A stretch of DNA of 64,000 bases from Climacium dendroides (taxonomy: Eukaryota; Streptophyta; Bryopsida; Hypnales; Climaciaceae): NCBI GenBank assembly GCA_950106755.1, contig OX467091.1:26181538-26245537 (forward strand), read 5' to 3'. Positions 61,271 through 64,000 of this stretch are shown one piece after another. How positions within the stretch are numbered: the first letter of the stretch is position 1; each line of letters opens with the position of its first letter. The position numbers were made by a program, and so were the translations under genes. The notes under the pieces are model-generated. The model did no database searches, was not told the DNA's origin, and saw only the letters and a list, made by a program, of their open reading frames with translations.

Positions 61271-63779
61271 ATGGATGGAGGGGAACTACTACTTGGAATT
61301 TTTTTGTTGGTCCCAAATAGCAATCAAAAACCAAATTTGACCAATTTGTGACATCACAAAATACAATAAGATCATTTGGGGATAGAGGGAGTACAAAATA
61401 TTGTATACAAATTACAATTTGCAAAATTATCTTAACCCTAAAGACTTGTGGACCTGGAAAATGAAGTATTGATTGTTGCTATGAATCTTACATCTCAAAC
61501 TTCTCCTTTTTACTGTATGGAATGGGGTATGGAATTAATATCAAAGCCAACAAGAAAAGGTAGAATATTAAGAGACTACTTCTTATCAATTTATGTTGCA
61601 CATATTTTCTGTAGACCAATTGAGTATTGCAATATGAACGTGATCTCAATGATTGAAAACTTGCGCTCTAATTGGAATGGTTTCAATCAAAAGTCCTTGT
61701 GATGTGGGCCATCTATTAATTCTCAAATCATACAACACCATTGCCATAGCTTCAACTAAAATGTCGACTTGGTTTATTGAAATAGTCATGTTGTCTTTGT
61801 TTGGTGTTAATATTAAACCATGAAAACATTGTATGCAAAAAACAATATGGTCCTTGAAATTCATTCTATCATTTACAATGTCACTAGTGTACACCTTAAC
61901 TACAATGGGGTTAAAGATCATGTGTAGCCAATGTCTGAAGCAATCGAGATCCTCCACTTTTACTTTTCTATTGGTGGGATGCAAGATAGATCCAAAGAAT
62001 TCAAATAAATTTTTTATTAGTATCAAAAAATTGGCCTTCTCCACATCTATACTATATTTGTCTAGGTCATCGGTAGCACATGAATGATGATTTGAATTTG
62101 AAGAAACATGTTGTCATGAAGTTTGTGGTTGGTCCAAAAAAGCATGGGGCTTATAGCTATAATAAATGTTTGTATAAGAACCCAAAATGAAAATGACCAT
62201 AAAACCTTAATTCATACATTCAATTCAAATATAAAGTGTTTTACTTTATCCCCTAAAATTCTTTCATGTTTAGAGGCTCAAAATTGCTTCAAAATACACA
62301 TCTTCAAAGCAAGGTCAAAATCTTCAACAATATTTATTTTTTGAGAAATCCAAACATAGAATCCTTTGTCTTAACTTATTTAAGTGCATTGTCCCCAAAT
62401 TTTAAAGTGAATATTTCCACCAATCGCAAGTTCTATATGCCTAAACTTCACAATGTAGGCTTTTTAGCCCTTTTACAAGGTGAAGTTTTGTTTTTCAACA
62501 TTTTTAGAAAAAAAACATTTTTCTATAACTTTGAGTCAATAAATTGGAAAATGGATTGAAGTTGTATTTTAAATAAATAAATAAATAAAATAAAATGAAT
62601 TTAAAAAAAATTAAAATTGTTAAGAACTTTAGAAAAGGATACAACTAGAAAAGTGCTAGAATAGTATTTTTAAATATATACAAATGCATGCGCAAAGGCA
62701 TCTCCTTAGAGCCTTCGTGGAGAATATAAATTCTACTATTTCATAACATAAAGTGTGGCAACTTGTGACACCAAAAAAGTACAAGAATTTCTTGTGCCTA
62801 TGCCATTGTTGCTTATAACATACTCCCTCCTTTCAAGAATACTAGTCTTTTTTGTTTTGTTTTTATTTGTACTAAATTACTTGTCTACTTTAGTAATGTA
62901 CTTCAAACATGGTATTAGGATTTAGGATTGAAAATGATTTATGATGTTTTTGACATTGACTAATGAAATGAACTACAAAAAGTCTAGTTTGTAATCTACT
63001 TTAAACATTGAAGAAATTTTAAAAATTGAATTTTAATAGCAATTCAAGTAAATTGGATGAAAGACCAAAAGACATTGAACTTTACATTGAATCTATTGAA
63101 TTCTAAGCCATTCTTGTATAAATCTAAGCACATAGAGAAAGTAAGGTAGTTGCATATGAAGTCTTCCTTCTTTAAAAGCCATTAGGCAAAATTTCAGCCC
63201 TCAAAGACGACGCAAGTTCTGCATCCCATAGTGCATTTATAAAGACTAATTTCATTAAAATGTCAATTATTTGATGAAAATGGCACAAGGGGACTCCAAA
63301 ATGGAAGAAATTCATAATAGAAAGATGGCATGGGGGTGAAGAAACATGGGAGTTGTGTTGCAATTTGGACTTGTTGGCGATAAAATTGGCACATCTATAA
63401 GGTTGACATGCTGAGAAGCACTATTGTATGTGTTGAGAAGCGCTGTCGTATTTGCGTAAATGGCATGTGGAATATTGCCATTTTAATGAAATTCCTCATA
63501 ATTATAGGAAAAAAAATATTATCTATTATTTATTTTTTAAATCTGATGTGTTACTACTGGTGACATGTCAACGCCACATCAATGCTATGTCAGATTGGTA
63601 ATTTTTTTTTAAATTCAAATTTTTTTTTCTAATTTTTCTATATTTGCATACCGGGGTGCCAAAAATCAAAAGTTAGTGGCTCTTTGCAAGGTTCATATTT
63701 TTGTAATGCTATCATTATTATTTTGTGGCATTTTGTATTTGTTTCAACCTCCTATTGTGTGATCTTTCCTTGATCGCCA
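61271..63779. other. AT-rich DNA at the right side
   Basis: Open frames at 61448-61702 (plus) and 61646-62044 (minus, 132 codons) are the longest, and the minus one reads partly protein-like, but it has many stops around it and no motif I can name. A (TAAA)n microsatellite lies at 62567-62600. No gene can be supported. Confidence 0.35.
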
Positions 63780-63839
63780 TTTATAGCCATGTCTACTTTT
63801 TGCAAACATGAAAACATTGCAAGAATACCACCACATGAT

Positions 63840-64000
63840 AAATTTCTTCACTCACAAACAATGGTCACCAAAATTGAAGAATTGAAATGCAAATTTGTCA
63901 AATTGCAAAGATTTTGTAAATACTTTGTTGTAGAATTCAAAATTGCTTCAATCTAACAAAGTTTCAAATCATTTGGTAATAAGAAAAGAACATTAGAATT
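63840..64000 (-). mobile_element. Diverged partial copy F of the 0.8-kb repeat
   Basis: CACCAAAATTGAAGAATTGAAATG... TTGTAGAATTCAAAATTGCTTCAAT... TTTCAAATCATTTGGTAA parallels 60680-60800 of copy E (same orientation), at clearly lower identity. It continues beyond the window edge. Confidence 0.5.

Noticed and set aside
61646..62044. 132-codon minus-strand frame as a retroelement gene
   Set aside because: No motif recognised, and flanking sequence in all frames is full of stops.

Overview
The window is nuclear DNA of a land plant. It is AT-rich (roughly a third G+C by eye outside genes), has spliced genes with GT-AG introns, and is packed with nested transposable elements. Recognisable host genes are a mitochondrial 3-methylglutaconyl-CoA hydratase (AUH type, 48.8-52.0 kb), an ATAF-like NAC transcription factor (56.3-58.6 kb) and a 5'-truncated DUF247 gene (21.6-22.5 kb). 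The style of the captured PPR fragments, and the type of transposase, make me lean to a non-seed plant (moss, liverwort, lycophyte or fern). That placement is inference, not proof.

Layout. 0-10.6 kb: a possible unidentified spliced gene at the left edge, an (AAT)n/(ATT)n hairpin microsatellite, a 0.67-kb foldback element flanked by TTAA, two copies of a small hairpin, and otherwise featureless AT-rich DNA. 10.6-12.9 kb: an intact non-autonomous CACTA element (TSD GTT) that contains a 150-bp CACTA-type hairpin MITE with its own TSD (ATT). 13-28 kb: old repeats. These include a minisatellite-bearing family present in four copies (two of them the ends of longer copies), a DUF247 gene, a degenerate ~190-bp tandem repeat and a Pack-MITE-like element. 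28.4-47.9 kb: three head-to-tail copies (A, B, C) of a ~0.8-kb family with TIR-like ends. Copy B is split by a 14.85-kb transposon and copy C by a 2.14-kb solo LTR. 48-58.6 kb: the two good host genes. 59.6-61.3 kb: two more copies (D, E) of the 0.8-kb family in the opposite orientation. A sixth, diverged copy runs off the right edge.

The main result is the 14,854-bp element at 29,921-44,774. It has imperfect terminal inverted repeats (CAG...CTG ends with GTGAGC arrays), a perfect 10-bp target duplication (TCTTTTATAG), and an intact empty site in the sister copy A. It carries two divergently oriented multi-exon genes. The plus-strand gene encodes a large DDE-type transposase with a Cys/His-rich domain and a C-terminal SWIM zinc finger. 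The minus-strand gene has 12 exons with every splice site and phase intact. It encodes a ~1,230-codon protein joining a ParB-like domain, a basic linker and a divergent DNA N4/N6-methyltransferase-like domain, an architecture I know from phage and bacterial DNA-modification proteins. Its second intron holds a 137-bp tandem array built round the palindrome CCTCGGCGCCGAGG, a copper-ATPase HMA exon and pentatricopeptide-repeat fragments. The palindrome occurs 11 times, all that I found lying inside the element. Both genes carry in-frame stops (TAA once, TAG twice) explainable by C-to-T change at glutamine codons, so this copy is probably a recently silenced, dying member of an active family.
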